A stretch of DNA of 16,089 nucleotides from Prevotellaceae bacterium UBA5903 (GTDB lineage Bacteria > Bacteroidota > Bacteroidia > Bacteroidales > Bacteroidaceae): positions 4,482 to 20,570 of the forward strand of contig DJEH01000062.1 in assembly GCA_002431845.1 (NCBI GenBank). Reading direction: 5' to 3'. Positions within the stretch are counted from its first letter, which is position 1; every line of letters begins with the position of its first letter. The translations under genes were made by a program, and so were the position numbers. Positions 15,166 through 16,089 of the stretch are shown here, piece by piece. The notes below the pieces were generated by a model. The model searched no databases. It was not told the origin of the DNA and saw nothing but the letters and a program-made list of their open reading frames with translations.

Positions 15166-16065
15166 ATGATAAAGCATATTCTATCAACACTTATACTTTT
15201 ATTCTTGAGCACAAACTTGGTTTATGCTCAAGAACTTGATGCACGTGTTACTATTAACCACTCACAAGTACAAGGTACAAATAAGTCTGTTTTTGAAACA
15301 TTGAAGTCGTCTATTGAACAGTTTCTCAATGACAGACAATGGACGAATATGCAATTTAAAAAGAATGAACGTATTAGCTGCAACTTTGCCATCACAATTA
15401 AGAAATACTCTCCAAGCGAAAATACATTTCAAGGTAGCCTAAACGTTCAATCAACACGACCTGTATATGGCTCAAACTATACAACAACTTGTTTTGCATT
15501 CAACGATGCCAATTTTAACTTCACATATCAAGAATACGATCAGTTGGAATTTAGACAAGATGTTATAGACAACAACCTTACAGCCATGCTTGCCTACTAT
15601 GTTTACATGATAATAGGCTTTGACATGGATTCCATGTCTCCTTTAGGAGGAACAAGCTATTTTCAAGTTGCACAAGATATCGTTACAAGTGCGCAAAGCA
15701 TGACCGAAAAAGGTTGGAAAGCTTTTGATGACAACAAAAACAGGCATGGACTAATAACCGACCTTTTAGATGGCGGAATGGAACCTTTTAGGCAAATGCA
15801 ATATGCATACTATCGCGAAGGTCTTGACATTATGAGCGAAAATGCAGAACGTGGACGAGCAGCCATTACGCAATCGTTCCAGTTATTGAAACAAGCTCGT
15901 GAAAATAAGTCAATGAGTGCTATTCCTCAACTTTTTACAGAGTTTAAGCGTGACGAATTTATGAACATCTACAAAGACCACATTACAACTAAAGAAAAGG
16001 AGACCTTAGTAGATTTACTTGTAAAAATTAACCCATCTCAAAGTGCCTACTGGAGAAGTTTGTAA
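15166..16065 (+). CDS. Secreted DUF4835-like (PorD-like) protein
   Basis: A 299-residue exported protein. A classical signal peptide spans 1-21 (basic start, hydrophobic core, VYA cleavage site before QELDARV), without a lipobox, so a periplasmic or outer-membrane-associated mature protein is expected. Its pattern (ELDARVTINHSQVQGTN near the start, SRDRQW-like FLNDRQWTNMQF, SLNVQSTRPVYGSNY, LLAYYVYMIIGFDMDSMSPLGG-like middle, QSAYWRSL end) matches my recollection of Bacteroidota DUF4835. Some annotations associate that family with PorD of the type IX secretion system; the window shows no other por gene, so I treat this as tentative. It lies 18 bases after coaBC and probably ends the operon that begins with the exonuclease, unless transcription continues past the window. 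Confidence 0.82.
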   Translation: MIKHILSTLILLFLSTNLVYAQELDARVTINHSQVQGTNKSVFETLKSSIEQFLNDRQWTNMQFKKNERISCNFAITIKKYSPSENTFQGSLNVQSTRPVYGSNYTTTCFAFNDANFNFTYQEYDQLEFRQDVIDNNLTAMLAYYVYMIIGFDMDSMSPLGGTSYFQVAQDIVTSAQSMTEKGWKAFDDNKNRHGLITDLLDGGMEPFRQMQYAYYREGLDIMSENAERGRAAITQSFQLLKQARENKSMSAIPQLFTEFKRDEFMNIYKDHITTKEKETLVDLLVKINPSQSAYWRSL

Positions 16066-16071
16066 CTTTAT

Positions 16072-16087
16072 AAGTAGGTGTTCAAAA
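16072..16087 (+). repeat. 16-base direct repeat, copy 2 (likely half of a terminator)
   Basis: AAGTAGGTGTTCAAAA recurs 7 bases after the DUF4835-like stop codon, identical to the left arm of the hairpin after dnaN and 2,988 bases from it. The window ends two bases later, so whether the right arm follows cannot be seen. Confidence 0.7.
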
Positions 16088-16089
16088 TT

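Overview
The window is a stretch of ordinary chromosome from a member of the Bacteroidota, most likely a Prevotella-like Bacteroidales. The signs are AT-rich DNA, an Omp85-family outer-membrane lipoprotein of the TamL type, proteins resembling the Bacteroidota-typical families DUF3127 and DUF4835, almost no Shine-Dalgarno sequences before the starts, and promoter boxes of the Bacteroidota type TAnnTTTG (before recQ, dnaN and the ROK kinase gene). I see no rRNA, tRNA, CRISPR array, insertion sequence, phage gene or broken gene. Species is not resolvable from the sequence alone.

Layout. Bases 1-251 hold no recognisable gene. Genes tamL (outer membrane), a metallo-beta-lactamase-fold hydrolase of YycJ type, recQ (helicase), glnS (glutaminyl-tRNA synthetase) and a TPR-repeat protein run rightward to 9210. 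A bidirectional hairpin terminator (9327-9390) separates them from a leftward block: a ROK-family sugar kinase, mtgA (peptidoglycan glycosyltransferase) and a DUF3127-like protein. A divergent promoter region (11771-11919) then leads into a rightward block: dnaN (sliding clamp), a DnaQ-fold exonuclease, coaBC (coenzyme A synthesis) and a secreted DUF4835-like protein that ends 24 bases before the window does.

How the genes relate. Four or five genes belong to DNA metabolism: recQ, dnaN, the exonuclease, the DUF3127-like protein with an SSB-like acidic tail and, less surely, the YycJ-type hydrolase. Three belong to the envelope: tamL, mtgA and the DUF4835-like gene. The exonuclease, coaBC and DUF4835-like genes are tightly packed (1-base overlap, then an 18-base gap) and are probably one operon.

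No obvious new multi-gene system appears. The observations most worth a second look are: the small DUF3127-like protein ending in an SSB-type tail and divergent from dnaN; a 9-bp perfect hairpin that contains an alternative start codon of tamL; two CoaBC active-site positions that differ from the E. coli enzyme; and a 16-base sequence repeated after dnaN and after the DUF4835-like gene, bracketing the three-gene operon.
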